DNA of 64,000 nt from Desmodus rotundus (lineage: Eukaryota; Chordata; Mammalia; Chiroptera; Phyllostomidae), in the NCBI RefSeq assembly GCF_022682495.2, contig NC_071389.1:8237199-8301198 (forward strand). Direction: 5' to 3'. The notes under the pieces were generated by a model, which searched no databases, was not told where the DNA came from, and saw only the letters and a list, made by a program, of their open reading frames with translations. How positions within the stretch are numbered: the stretch's first letter is position 1; every line of letters starts with the position of its first letter. Positions 10,950 through 21,362 of this stretch are shown in pieces. Position numbers and translations under genes: made by a program.

Positions 10950-12095
10950 AGTTTCCCCCATTCTAACAAAATCGACAACGGCTGCTTCAGGGGACACATT
11001 GTCATCAAAGGTTTGTTGCAGTCTAACTGCATTCGTCAGCTCAGAGTTAACGAGAGAGGATGGGCCACAGAGAGTCCTTCGATCATAATGCGCATTACAG
11101 ATGATATTGCCGAAGTGCATTAGAGACGCCAGTACTTTTAATGTATGGAGTGGCCACAGCTCAGAGGACAGAAAATCCTGGCTGATGTCAATTGCCAAGA
11201 GCTGGCTGAGACTGCCCGTGACGGGAGGGCCCCTCGGGGGGTCCGGGAGGCCTGCCTGCAGTCGTCTAGGCACTCACTCAGCAAGCAAGCACGCGTCATT
11301 CGGCAAGCACATGCTGAGCACCTCTTGTTCATGCAGAGAAGCTTGGGTTTCCACATATGAAACGACCACAGGTCATCCAAGGTGGTACCTGTGGGGGTTA
11401 ACTCGGAGGGGACCCCTTCCCTCCCATCCCCTGGTGGGTCTCCACTGACACTGAAAGACGTGGGAGAAAGACAGATGGAGGTCACTGTCATGGCCAAGAG
11501 AGCTGACTGGGAAGTAAGACACGGTTTGGGCCATTTCCCGGCCACAGTGGCGGGCGCGGCTGTGGGACTGCAGGCCCCACTCCATCCCTGGGAGCTACCC
11601 CTCCCCAGTACTCACCTCTGGCAGAGCGCAGACCAGAACGCACACGTCCCGCAGGCAGGAAAGCTCTGCTCAGGCCATTCCCTTCTCCCAAGTTCGCCAG
11701 CCAGACAGGAGAGAGCGAAGGGGCAGAGGGGGCCCCAGAGTGTGGGCGACTGGGCTCCCTCCATGGGGATACTTGGCCAGGACTTGGGGGCTCTCCTCTA
11801 ACAAGCCTGTGATAAGTTGTCACAGGCCTTGGGGATTCCGAGGAGATCAGTGTGGGCCACAGACCCTGGAAAGAGTTCCTGGTACAGGACCCCGATCTGG
11901 GCCTGAGTCGGGGTGGAGGGCAAACTAAAAAAACTGAGTGAATTAGAGCTTGCAGAATGCCGTCACTGTGCTCGTCCCTAAATCCCTTCCCTTTCACCCC
12001 TCCACCCCCCCTCCACCTTCCCCACCCCTCCACCTAGAGGGTTTTCATATCAATACAATCCTAACTCCCAGGTGAGAAAAAATTTTGAAAGCTTT
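10950..12095. other. Stretch without a recognisable gene
   Basis: No gene is seen. About 11260-11345 has weak resemblance to an antisense L2 end ('gctgagcacctcttgttc'). The 181-codon minus-strand frame at 11488-12033 is low-complexity (Gly/Trp/Arg then Pro/Ser) and does not resemble a known protein. Confidence 0.5.
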
Positions 12096-12103
12096 CTGTG
12101 AAA

Positions 12104-12154
12104 ATATTTTTTTATATTATATTATGTTATATATATATATAAGACAGGTAGGTA

Positions 12155-12193
<39 letters not shown>
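12104..12193. repeat. AT-rich tract and GA microsatellite
   Basis: An AT-rich run with (TA)n at about 12129-12140 is followed by (GA)n at 12161-12184 and a GCGA variant to 12193. Confidence 0.9.
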
Positions 12194-12194
<1 letters not shown>

Positions 12195-12540
12195 CTGGCA
12201 CAAATAATGCCCCTTTTTATTACAAACACTTTTATTACAAAATCATAAGCATGGAATTCTGTAACACAACAATATCACATCCTCAAGCATACCATATGAC
12301 ATTTTAGGTGAATCGTTCAAATTAAAACTATAAATTATTACCCCACCAACCACACTCAAGCAGGTGTTACTTCCACTGGGCCCTGTATGTATGTGCATGC
12401 CCGGGTGTCCATATATATACACACATACACTTAAACAATCAACTTGTAAGTTACGTGATTACAGGGACTTTTGTTGAAGGAAGAATAAAGGGCTGCTGGG
12501 AAGTTATGATCTCCAGGAGTAACTAACACTCATTAAGAGG
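12195..12540. other. AT-rich unique block with AATAAA signals on the minus strand
   Basis: This block differs sharply in composition from its surroundings. It contains a direct repeat of 'ttttattacaaa' (12215-12226 and 12230-12241), which read on the minus strand gives two AATAAA hexamers 15 bases apart. It could be the 3' end of a retrocopy or transposon on the minus strand, or a conserved non-coding element. I do not recognise the family. Confidence 0.35.
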
Positions 12541-13005
12541 GCAGTCTCAGGGATTCCCACAAGCTGCAGAGGAGGAAATGAGATGCAGACTTGCATTTGC
12601 ATAATCGCTGAGGTTGGCCGCCCATTTGCCACTTTGCAGGGGCCTGTGGGGAGGGCCTGCCCTTCCTGGCCTGGATGCCCTCCATGCCCAGGCTCTGCGG
12701 GGTGCCCCTTGGAACGGTGCTTTAATGATCTCTCAAGTAGCATTTAGGTTCCAATTAAGAGCACTGGCCAAGTTGGGTGAATGTTCCGGGAATTAGCCCA
12801 CTCGGGAGAAACCTGGAGAATTAGCGGGCACACAAAGCTACCCCTTGGCTGGAGCCAAGGCCTCCAAGGCTTCCAGACCCCCCGCTGGCTGGAGAGGAAG
12901 GAAGGTGGCTGCACAGCTGACCTGCCTCTAGATTGTACTGTGGCCTGAACTTGGGACACCCACTGGGTCTCTGCCTGGACTAGTACCTCCTTTCTTCTAG
13001 TATCT

Positions 13006-13394
13006 TGTGCTGTGGACCCTACGCTGGAGTCCCCACAACATTTATGTTGAAGACACGCTCTCCAAGGTGATGGATGGTATTGGAGGTAGGACCTTTGGGA
13101 GGTGATAAGGTTTGGATGAGGTCGTGGCTTGGAACCCCCATGATGGGATGGATGCTTTGTATGGGGGTGAACAGACCTGAGTGTTCTCTCTCTCTCCTTT
13201 CCTCTTCCTCCCTCTTCTCCCCCTTCTCCGTCCACACCCCTCACCCCCCGACCATGTGCACCAGGGAGCCAGCCCTCACCAGACCTGACCAAGCTGGCAC
13301 TCTGACCTCAGACTTCCAGCTCCAGAACTGTGAGGCGTCAGCGTCTGCTGTGGAAGCCCCAGTCTGTGGTGTTCTGTTATAGCAGCCCTAACAA
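13006..13394 (+). mobile_element. MaLR LTR (MST/MLT1-like)
   Basis: The element reads in LTR order: 'tgtgctgtggaccctacgct', 'acatttatgttgaag', 'aggtaggacctttgggaggt', 'gataaggtttggatgaggtc', 'catgatgggatggatg', 'ctccagaactgtgagg' and 'gttctgttatagcagcccta'. This is a solitary LTR of the MaLR (ERVL-related) superfamily, about 390 bases long, with a CT-rich expansion around 13181-13235. No internal retroviral sequence is attached. Confidence 0.8.
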
Positions 13395-14650
13395 AAGCCC
13401 GCTACGCAGCCTCGTACATGCCCACAACAAGCCCTTACAAAAGCACACCGTGAACATGGAGCTCAGCGCCGGAAGTCAGCTTCCCAGGTCAGAGTCGGTT
13501 TCCAACTCTAGAGCTGTGGTCTTCGTGTCTGAGTGGATGTCCTCCTCTCAAAAGAATCCATGGGTGGCTCTTCCTCACCCTTTGGATATCTTTATTCATC
13601 CTCCATCCCAGGCTTCTTCTGCCTGGTTGGTTCCTCACTTCGAGGGAAGCAAGTTCACAGGAGAATCTGGGAGGGCCAGCTCCTTTCCCCTGTCAACTCA
13701 GCTTTAGCCTGAGCCCAGGGCTCCGGGCTATCTGGTTATTAAGATGGCGTATTTGGGTGTGAGGTTTTGGAAATGACCCTTCTGGTATCAGACCAGGCAG
13801 TGTCTTTCTTGCCCATTTATTTTACATTAAAACCCACTTCAGGGGAAGTCCGCCGCGAGCCAATGGTGGGAACAGAACCTATGGGGCACAGAGCCCTTCG
13901 CTGAGCATCCTGGGACACCCCCAAGGTGCCACCACATCAGCCGCACTACGCCCCTTTCCCGTTCCAGATCCATCCACTGAGAATGCAGCGAGGGGCAAGC
14001 GTGGGTTTCGAATGTCTTCTCACTAAGGAGTTTGCCAATAGAAGAACGATTAATCTCTTTATCATAAGTGGCTTGGCCACATTTCAGGACTAAAAAGAAA
14101 AAAACAAAAAGAACAAAATCTTTTGTATTTCTGCCAGCAGAGGGGTAAGGGATAGGCTTGTCGTTTTGTAGACGTTTTTGCAGTCAGTGTCCTTTTACCT
14201 TTTAATCTGTGTATCGAGGTTTTGGATATTCTGTTGCAAGCGGGAGAAATCGTCACACCTCGTTTATCTGGCAAAGGGGTGTGAGACTCCCTTAGAATCG
14301 CCCATGCAGCAGCTCGGGAGTTTGCAGAGGAAGGATTTCAAGGACGCTGTTTTGGATGACTTACACCTTACCCGTCACCCAGCCTTGTTCCCTGGCTCCC
14401 ATGCGTCCACTGGAAATTAATAACTCTCATATGTGGGCTTGGTCTTTTTTTTTTAATGTCCACAAACCATATTCTGGCACTAAACGGGACACAGAATTAT
14501 GCACTACCACAGCCCATAGTTCACTCAGCTCCTGTCCATCCCTGCTTTCTCTGCCAAGTCCCATTTCTGAGCAACGGCAGAAGAAACACCGAGCTGGCTA
14601 CTGAAGCTAGGAGGAAGGATTGTCAATTACGGGAACAAAGTTACACTCTA
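13395..14650. other. Stretch without a recognisable gene
   Basis: No repeat or exon is recognised. 14030-14240 is AT-rich unique sequence with an A-rich patch at 14087-14118. Confidence 0.5.
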
Positions 14651-14654
14651 ACAA

Positions 14655-14805
14655 CTGCACTGAGTCCCAGCTCTTCAACATACCAGCTCTGCGATCTTGG
14701 GTGAATGAGCCAGCCTCTCCGAGCTTCAGTTTCCTCATTGGTAATTTGGTATCAATAGCAACCACCTCTGGTAGTTTTATGGGAAAAAATGGATAAAATT
14801 TATGG
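14655..14805 (+). repeat. MIR SINE
   Basis: 'taccagctctgcgatcttgg', 'gagcttcagtttcctcattg' and 'gtaatttggtatcaatagca' match the sense MIR core and its downstream part. Confidence 0.8.
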
Positions 14806-14932
14806 AAAGTGTGTATTGAAGAGTTATACAAATATCAGACGCTGTTAGTACCTTTATTACATGAAGCAGAATCTGGGGAGCATATCATTGCTTTTGAGGG
14901 AACCTGTCTGACCAAGATGAAACGTTGCAATG

Positions 14933-15020
14933 GTTCCGTGTTGTCTGTTGTCAGCATCACGATAGTTCCATGTTGCTCTGTCGTCAGCGTCGCGATAGTT
15001 CCGTGTTGCTCTGTTGTCAT
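14933..15020. repeat. 33-bp minisatellite, about 2.7 copies
   Basis: Units start at 14933, 14965 and 14998, each beginning 'gttccgtgttg' or 'gttccatgttg' and continuing 'ctgttgtcagc'. They end in 'cacgata' or 'cgcgata', and the third unit is partial. It is CpG-bearing and sits in otherwise unique sequence. Confidence 0.9.
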
Positions 15021-15169
15021 ATTGGGAGAATCAGAATTTCTCCTATGGACTCAGGGGCCACTCCTGATGTCAGCTCTTCAATATGGATTAGGAATTCATG
15101 TTTCAGCATGTCGGGCCTGATCACTTATATCATCTCTTGTCATGGTGGTTTGCCTTCTGTTTAAAAAGA

Positions 15170-15209
15170 AAGGGAGGGAGGGAGGGAGGGAGGGAGCGAG
15201 GGAGGAAGG
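15170..15209. repeat. GGGA microsatellite
   Basis: About nine GGGA-type units on the plus strand, with a GCGA variant near the end. It is purine-only, so triplex or G-quadruplex structure is possible. Confidence 0.93.
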
Positions 15210-15239
15210 ACAACATTGGACAACAGTGGCCCCGTTGCA

Positions 15240-15640
15240 TTGATGGGAATGTGTGGTAAGCTGGATTACCCGTCCCAAGTCTGTACTCCCTGGAATGGAG
15301 TTCCGCATCCACACTGTTGCCATGGCCACATGGTGGGCCCAGTGGACTTCCCTTGACTTTTTAGACCTGGCCGTGTGACTTGCTCTGGCCAATGGGCTGT
15401 TAGCCAGTGGGTAGAAGCTTGAAGCCTGAAGTGAGCTTGGGCTGTTGAATCTGCTTTGCTCTATACACGCCTCTACTCTCACAAACCTCGTGCCTCCATT
15501 CTTCGGGCGGGTTAGGATCCAGAGCGAGAGACTGGGGCTTTGAGGGTCCGTTTTGCCTTTCAGATGACAAGAAGGTGTGGCCTCGCATTGGTTGCTCTTA
15601 TGCTTCTGGAAGGCAACCTTTTTCAAGTGGGGAATCCGGA
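15240..15640 (+). mobile_element. Possible MaLR/MLT1-type LTR remnant
   Basis: 'cgtgtgacttgctctggcca' and 'atgggctgttagccagtggg' resemble the segment found in several MLT1 LTRs ('gacttgctttggccaatg'). The ends are not clear and the remainder is too diverged to place. A GA-rich patch follows at 15678-15705. Confidence 0.4.
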
Positions 15641-15879
15641 AATGACTGAGGGAGAAAGAGTGAACATGAGAGCAAGTGAGAGAGAGAGAGAGGGAGAGAG
15701 AGGAGGGATCCACACAGACTTTAATCTGACCAGCCGTCTGGACCGAGAGCCAGTCCAGGGCTAGGCCAGGAAATCCTGAACAACTGAAGGGAATTCTAAG
15801 AGGGGAGGCAGGACTCTCTTAGGGATTAGCCTTGGGCTTTGGCTGGTAAAGTCTCATTAAGCTTTAAGTAAAAAGCCAA
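15641..15879. other. Unique sequence with GA-rich patch
   Basis: The only feature is the imperfect GA run at about 15678-15705. Nothing else is recognised. Confidence 0.6.
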
Positions 15880-16345
15880 AGGACGGAGCCATGTAGGGCG
15901 GGGCGGCCCTGGCAGTGAGAGTCGGCATCACGGCATCGCCTGCCCGGGCCTGACATTTCTTATTTTGATAATGGATGTGGCCAAGTTGACGCTTGTCACT
16001 GGGAGAGCATCACACCGTGGCTTTGGTGGAGGCCTGGCTATGTGAAGAGTGAGAAAAATCTATTTCCACTGTCCACGGAGTGTTGTTTGATTTATCGCTG
16101 CTGGAACAGGAAATTCTTTCTTCCCCCACCCGCTCTCGGAGGGGACGCTTTACAGTCCGCTGTTAGAGACACTCCATAAAAGAAGTTATATTTATCCAAA
16201 CTCTGGTATTTTGATAACCTTCCTGGACTGATCAGAGGACATTGAACAGGCCCGATTTTTACGACCGTCATTTGTTTTTGATTAAGCAATTACGGGCATT
16301 AAAAGACAATCTGCCGGAGTACAGCCAGCGAACCTGCAGGGTCCT
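15880..16345. promoter_or_regulatory. Candidate conserved non-coding block
   Basis: A repeat-free block of about 450 bases whose AT-rich parts carry homeodomain- and GATA-like cores ('tcttattttgataatgga', 'gatttatcgctgc', 'tattttgataacc', 'gattaagcaattacggg'). It sits between GC-rich, repeat-bearing DNA. I infer a possible enhancer; no transcript or coding signature is seen. Confidence 0.28.
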
Positions 16346-17200
16346 TTCATGTAGCAGGAAGCGCAGAGGGCTGTAATTTTTCATGGCCGTGGAGGGAGAC
16401 GGGAGGGCTCTGCTAGGAAAGAGAGCAGGGGACAGGGCTTGGAATCCCGACTGCCACAGGACAACAAGGCAGGGAGCCTCGTCTCCTCGTCTGAACAATG
16501 GGTGTGTGGAGGAGAGGATCTCCTTACGTCCCTTTAAGCCTCTTGTGCACCATCCCCACCCACTTCCGTGTGCTTGTGCTTTCCATACTCTGCGCCTGGG
16601 ATGCCGCTTCCGAAAATCACTCTTAGCCTCTGGATCTGCTTTGCGCACGTGCCCACAGAGATGGAACGGCCTGGGAATCGATGTCCGTTCAGGACAGCCC
16701 TTAGCCAATGACTGGTCAGCGTCGGGGGCGGGGTGGAAGCCCAGCTCCCATGTCCACCTGAGGACGTACTCTGAGGCCTAACTCACACTCCAGAGCCCCC
16801 AGCCCCTCCCCTCCCTTCCCTGCCCGCCCCTCCTGTGAGATCTCTTTCTTTCCTGCTTCACTTGTGCCCCCATCCTCGTCTCAGGCTCTGCTTCTGAGAA
16901 TCCCACCTTCCAGAGCAGGCGGGTGCTCCTGGCCAGTTTTTTACAACTATTTTATTAACTGTTATGCAACCCTTTGGTGAGCCAGCCGTGGGATTCAGTG
17001 TTCGCAATGCACAATCTCCCTCAATGTTGTCACAGAGAGGCAACGGCTCCGGGAGCACTTTGTGGGATGATTGACGCGTAGCAGGAAGTCAGCACGTGCC
17101 GGCCCCTCCTAGCATGGAAGGTCTGCAACAGGAGAGGGAGGAAATACAAAGGTGGTCTTGCATCTTCCTGTCCCTCCTGCCACTCCCCATTCTTCCTCCA
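16346..17200. other. Stretch without a recognisable gene
   Basis: No repeat or exon is recognised. The frames on both strands at 16268-16781 are open for about 130-145 codons but overlap each other and resemble nothing known. Confidence 0.5.
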
Positions 17201-17204
17201 GACA

Positions 17205-17314
17205 GCAGCCACAGTGGCCTTTTAAAGCCTGTCCATCAAATGCCTGAGACCCTCTAGTGCCTCCTCGATAGACTGAAGAATGAAGTCCCAGCTTCCTGCC
17301 ATGACCTATAATGA
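17205..17314 (+). repeat. L2 LINE, 5' part of a split copy
   Basis: 'ttttaaagcctgtccatcaa', 'cctctagtgcctcctcgata' and 'gaatgaagtcccagcttcct' follow the L2 ORF2-to-3' region in sense. The copy is interrupted at about 17315 by a DNA transposon and resumes at about 17531. Confidence 0.65.
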
Positions 17315-17530
17315 CTGTTGGCAAACTTGTCCTATAAAAGGCCAGATAGTAAATAGTGTTGTTTTCGTGGGTCCTATGGTCTCTGTGGCAATGGCCCACC
17401 TCTGCCATGTAGCCCCAAAGCCGCTGCAGATATGCGAACAAAAGGGCATGGCCGCTTCCAGTAAAACTTTATTCATAGAAACAGGAAGTAGGCCCGCTTC
17501 GACCAGCAGGCTGAGGTTTGCAGACCCCTC
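17315..17530 (-). mobile_element. Nonautonomous hAT-type DNA transposon
   Basis: The ends are inverted: 'ctgttggcaaacttgtccta' at the left and 'gaggtttgcagacccctc' at the right, matching a mammalian element whose termini read CAGGGGTCGGCAAACT. Internal 'ggccagatagtaaatagtg' and 'aaaactttattcatag' also match that family. I do not assign a MER number. It is inserted in L2. Confidence 0.78.
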
Positions 17531-17945
17531 GTCTTCAAGAGAGCTGAGTGATGTAGACCCTGCCCCCTCACCTGCCGCTGGCCTCCTCCTGACCCACCCT
17601 CCTCCCCTTCGACTGCTCCTGGAGCGCCCAGCATGTTCCTGCCTCAAGCACTTCTGCTCACTGGGCCCTCTCTGGGCCTGGGACCCTCTTCATGGAGTCA
17701 TCTGCGTGTCTGGCTCCAATGGGCAGGTGTCCACGTGCCTCCACGTCTCGGGAGGCCTCCCCCGCCATCCCACGGCTCTGCATTGCCTCTGTGACCCCTC
17801 TACTCTTCCGATCACTTCTTGGGGTCTGTCTATCCCTGGGGAAAGCCGGCTCCAACAATGTCTGCTTATTTTCTGCAGCAAAGTGAGCTTACTGCACGGG
17901 GCCTGGCAAGCTGGTAGGTGCTCAGGCACTACTAGCTGTTCAGGT
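17531..17945 (+). repeat. L2 LINE, 3' part of a split copy
   Basis: After the hAT element the sequence resumes as L2: a diverged 'gcccagcatgttcctgcctc', then 'aagcacttctgctcactggg', and it ends 'ggggcctggcaagctggtag', 'gtgctcaggcac'. The 267-codon open frame at 17280-18083 spans both repeats and is therefore not a gene. Confidence 0.6.
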
Positions 17946-18189
17946 GTCTCTGGGGCATGCCCCCCTGACCCGTTTGGAGAAGAGTTTTTGAAGGATAGAG
18001 AAGTTCAGGTGGTTACCTCAGCAGTAAGACAAACCTACAAAATGCCAAATAGTCTTCCTCTTTCCCCGTCCCTTATCCATTAAGTGGAACATCTCACCGG
18101 AGGGTTTCCCTGGGCAAATCCTCACTTTCCTTTTCTCAGTCCTGGGGCTGCAGACCTCCACTTCCAAAGCTAAGCACGCCAATAGGAAG

Positions 18190-18395
18190 GCGTTTCCGAG
18201 CGTCTGTTCGGTGCCAGTAAAACCCCGGATGCTTTCTCGACATCATTGTCTTCAGTCCTCACAGCAGTCCCTGCGCTACGTGTTACTGTTCTTATTGATG
18301 AGGGAAAACAGACTCAGGAAAGTCACATACCGCCCAGGGCTACAGTGAGCAGCAGAACTGGACTTGGAACCCGTATCTGCCTGCCTCCGAACTGA
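18190..18395 (-). repeat. MIR SINE
   Basis: 'gtcttcagtcctcacagcag', 'ttattgatgagggaaaacag' and 'aactggacttggaacccgta' are antisense MIR. Confidence 0.72.
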
Positions 18396-18473
18396 TTCAT
18401 TTGTTCTTCAAGTCCAAGTTTGACCTCCTACCCCAGATTCCAAGACTGGTGCTCCTGCCTCCCGCACCGCACC

Positions 18474-18685
18474 AGGGCTTCTCAGCCGCAGCACTCTTGA
18501 CATTTGGGACCGGACCATTCGCTGTTGTGGGGCCGTCCTGTGCATTGTGGGGTATTTAGCAGCATCCCTGGCCTGTCCCCACTAGATGACAATAGTATCT
18601 CCCTCTCCCCCCCACAGTGTGACAGTCAAAAAGGACTCCAGACTTTGCCAAGTAACTACTGGAGGGGGGAAAGTCACCCCCAAGT
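18474..18685. mobile_element. MER20-like hAT transposon remnant
   Basis: 'gggcttctcagccgcagcac', 'ttgacatttgggaccgga', 'gtcctgtgcattgtggggta', 'tttagcagcatccctggcct', 'cactagatgacaatagta' and 'aaggactccagactttgcca' follow MER20, a placental-specific hAT-Charlie element of about 220 bases. It is nearly full length; the right terminal repeat is degraded. Confidence 0.8.
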
Positions 18686-18689
18686 GCAA

Positions 18690-19490
18690 ATCTCAGCTGT
18701 TGATGAAATGGAAGAAGTACTGGTTGACCCAAGACCCTTCAGAGAAGGAAGAAAGAGCTGTTGCTAGGGAGACCCACTGACTGGCCCTGCGTCCAGGCCC
18801 CCTGGAGGTGTCCCATTGGGATATGGCCCCTTTGATGTGGGCTGTCACTCTGCTGTGTTAATGTGGGTCACTGAGAAGCAGCTAAGGTGTAATTAGGTGT
18901 GCAGGAGAGTTACCGCCTAGTAACTAGTGAAGGAAGGGGAGGGAGCAGGAGGAGGCAGGGGGAGTCTTCAGGCTGGAGGAGGGCCTGACACATGTGAGAG
19001 GGGCGGGGGCAGGAAGGAGGGTTGGGTAGGAAGAGCCTCAGACCCTAGCACAGCCCTGAAACAGTCTCTGCCAGGGTCACCTGTTAGAACAGTGCCACAC
19101 CCCATAGCTGGAACTGTGACATCCAGCCCACCCAGCGGTCCTGGGAGGTGTCCAGACCCCAGATACCATGTTGGCTGCCGGGGATGCGGCTGCCGTTCCC
19201 CTCTCTGCCTCCCTCTTGCTGTTCTCCATGCCCCCCACCCTTCTTTTGAGCCCCCAGACCTTCTCCAGGTGGGTACAGTACAGTCGCAATGTCTGTCTTC
19301 ACAAACTACCTGGAGATGACCCTCCAGTCACCTCAACGGGAGCTTGGGGGCTTCCCCAAAACATCAAGCCACACACATATAGAGTGTTGTGGCCGGTCAC
19401 TTCCAGACTAGTAATGCCACTCGTCACATGCAGATTTCAGTAGTTTATGTGCAAGGAACATAAACTAGTGGAGGAAGAGGCTGGTGGGGG
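18690..19490. other. Stretch without a recognisable gene
   Basis: No repeat family is recognised. A TAATTAGG core lies at about 18890. The part from 18925 to 19020 is purine-rich (GGAGG-like), low-complexity DNA. Confidence 0.5.
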
Positions 19491-19492
19491 CC

Positions 19493-19511
19493 TTTTTTTT
19501 GGGGGGGGGGG
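19493..19511. repeat. T8G11 homopolymer junction
   Basis: Eight T followed by eleven G, the second such tract in the window (the other is at 7690-7707). It lies in otherwise unique sequence. Confidence 0.9.
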
Positions 19512-19599
19512 CTGACCATAATAACGCTGGTAAAGATCCACCCTTGGTTGGCACATCCACGGGCCCAGATCTGTGTGGTGGAGCACTGGGCAGAGAGCA

Positions 19600-19705
19600 G
19601 CATGCTGAACTCTCCCAACAGCCCTGAAAGGTGGAGACCATTCTTAACCCCAATCTACAGATGAGGAAACTGAGGAAGAGGGTAATAAGGTAGCACAGGT
19701 GCGGA
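19600..19705 (-). repeat. MIR SINE fragment
   Basis: 'caatctacagatgaggaaac' and 'tgaggaagagggtaataagg' with upstream 'ctctcccaacagccctgaaa' give the antisense MIR core. Confidence 0.75.
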
Positions 19706-19714
19706 CAATAATTA

Positions 19715-20244
19715 GATGGAAAGCTCTTCCAATGCAGGCCGACCCCCACGGTCCTTCCCCTCCCCTCACCTCTCACTGTTGCCAGTAGTCAGAACTGTCT
19801 TGGCAAACTGAAACTGAGGAAGCGTGTTGTGATTTAACAAACGCTGTTTGGTGAACAAGGGCTTTCAGAACTGGGAGTCCCCTGGAGAGGGACAAGGGGG
19901 GCAGGGGGTGGCAAGGTCGGGTGCTGCCCACTTTGCTCTCGATCCATCTGTCGAGAGCAATGCCCTGCAGTGGTTTTGGACGGAGCCTTGTTTTGTGGCA
20001 CAATTTTCTTTAAAAATATGAAGGGCACAGGGAGAGCAAGGTGAGTGCTCTCACTCACTTTGCACGGAGACGGCAGAGCAAGGGCCTCTTCCCAAGGGTC
20101 CAGATGGGAGACTTTCACCGGCGGGCACATCTGCATCGAAGCGGTGCGAGGCTTCGCGGAGGTATCCGGGTGGCAGCTGACTTTCCTTCCCTTCTGAAGC
20201 CCTAAGCCAACCCTCAGTGACAAAGGGAGCCAGTGCAGCGTCGA
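19715..20244. other. Stretch without a recognisable gene
   Basis: Unique sequence with no recognised repeat. The minus-strand frame at 19834-20247 (137 codons) has no recognisable domain. Confidence 0.5.
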
Positions 20245-20475
20245 CAACCGAGGGCTCTGAAGTCAGACCATCTGGGTTTGAAGCCCAAGTTTCTCATTAG
20301 GTGGCTTTGGGTGAGGTTTCTAAACTCCCTGGGCCTCAGTGACCTCATCTGCAAAATGGGGACAAGAGCAACACCTACCTCACAGGGCTGCTGGGGAGTT
20401 GAAAGCTGTTCATACGTTCATGTCTATCCTGGCCCTTGGCACGTAGGAAGCGCCACAGTGATGATGCTGGGCCAG
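20245..20475 (+). repeat. MIR SINE, near full length
   Basis: 'ctctgaagtcagaccatctg', 'ggtttgaagcccaagtttct', 'ctgggcctcagtgacctcat', 'ctgcaaaatggggacaagag', 'cacctacctcacagggctgc' and 'cccttggcacgtaggaagcg' are collinear with MIR. Confidence 0.88.
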
Positions 20476-20479
20476 GAAT

Positions 20480-21285
20480 ATTTTCAAACTTCTGCTCAGT
20501 CCAGGCTTTCTTCGGGCAAGCTGAATAGAAAGATGCCTACATGGGCAACGTGCCTTGGAAACGAGAGACTGTGTACTGCTCTGGAGGGGTGTAAAGACTT
20601 CTTTTCCCTGGAGACACGTACCTACTTTCTAGGGTCAGTAAGAACCAAAGGACCTCCCCATCCCCTCCCTCCCCAGAGACAATGTGTTTATAGGAGAGAA
20701 GAAAGGCTTGTCTCTCGATCTCCCTCCAGGGAGGAGATGGGGCAGATCCCCAGGCCACCCTCTATAAGCTCCGAGTCTCCCAATTGCAGGGTTCCTCTCC
20801 TAGTGTTCAGCCATCGCACATGCTGCTGACATAGCCCGCGGGTTGTCGCCCCCTGAAGGATGGGGCAAGAAGAACCAGTGCCGCTAAGATGCCCTGAGTA
20901 AAATGGACTATTCTCTGACCCAGCGGCCTGGTACTTCCATAGATAGCAAAACTTAGGCCATGATTCTCTCTCCTTGCAGGGGGGCCTTTACCCTTGCCCC
21001 CTGGGGGGTGGGGGGGCAGATACATCACTGCCCGCCCCAGAACTGATGGGCAAAAGCTTCCAAAAGGAAGAGCCTCTGACCCCTTCCCTCTCATAAGAGC
21101 AAAGATGTTACCAGCCGTTCCAGTGAATAGAACCCAGTCCGAGGGAGCATGCAGTCTGTCACGTGTGTGAATGCAAATAGAAGTCTAATTAAAGCCTCTA
21201 CAAGCTGTTTTAAAAGAGCATCGTTGTGACCTTGATTTACGCTTTCTCACGCAGTCCGCCAGGCTGCGAGCATCGTGAGAATCGA
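20480..21285. other. Stretch without a recognisable gene
   Basis: No repeat is recognised. A short G-rich run lies at 21001-21016. No exon-like segment is seen. Confidence 0.5.
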
Positions 21286-21287
21286 GA

Positions 21288-21362
21288 CCTCCTTGGTCTG
21301 GCTCATGTCTGTATCCCCCGCCCAGGAAACACTGCCTGGCATTTGGTGGCCAGTCAGCAAAG
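21288..21362 (+). repeat. L2 LINE 3' end fragment
   Basis: 'tctggctcatgtctgtatcc' then 'aacactgcctggcatttggt' resembles the L2 3' end, where a short stretch describing 'tgtatccccagcgcc...gcctggcac' is conserved. Confidence 0.55.

Noticed and set aside
11488..12033. 181-codon minus-strand frame
   Set aside because: Begins in Gly/Arg-rich low-complexity sequence and shows no domain; likely chance.
12744..13292. 182-codon minus-strand frame
   Set aside because: It runs antisense through a MaLR LTR, including its CT-rich expansion, so it is repeat-derived.
15096..15713. 205-codon minus-strand frame
   Set aside because: It spans the GGGA microsatellite and the GA-rich patch, which give Ser/Pro/Leu runs; not a gene.
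17280..18083. 267-codon open frame on the plus strand, the longest in the window
   Set aside because: It crosses an L2 copy and a hAT element inserted in it, so it is repeat-derived. It shows no recognisable domain.
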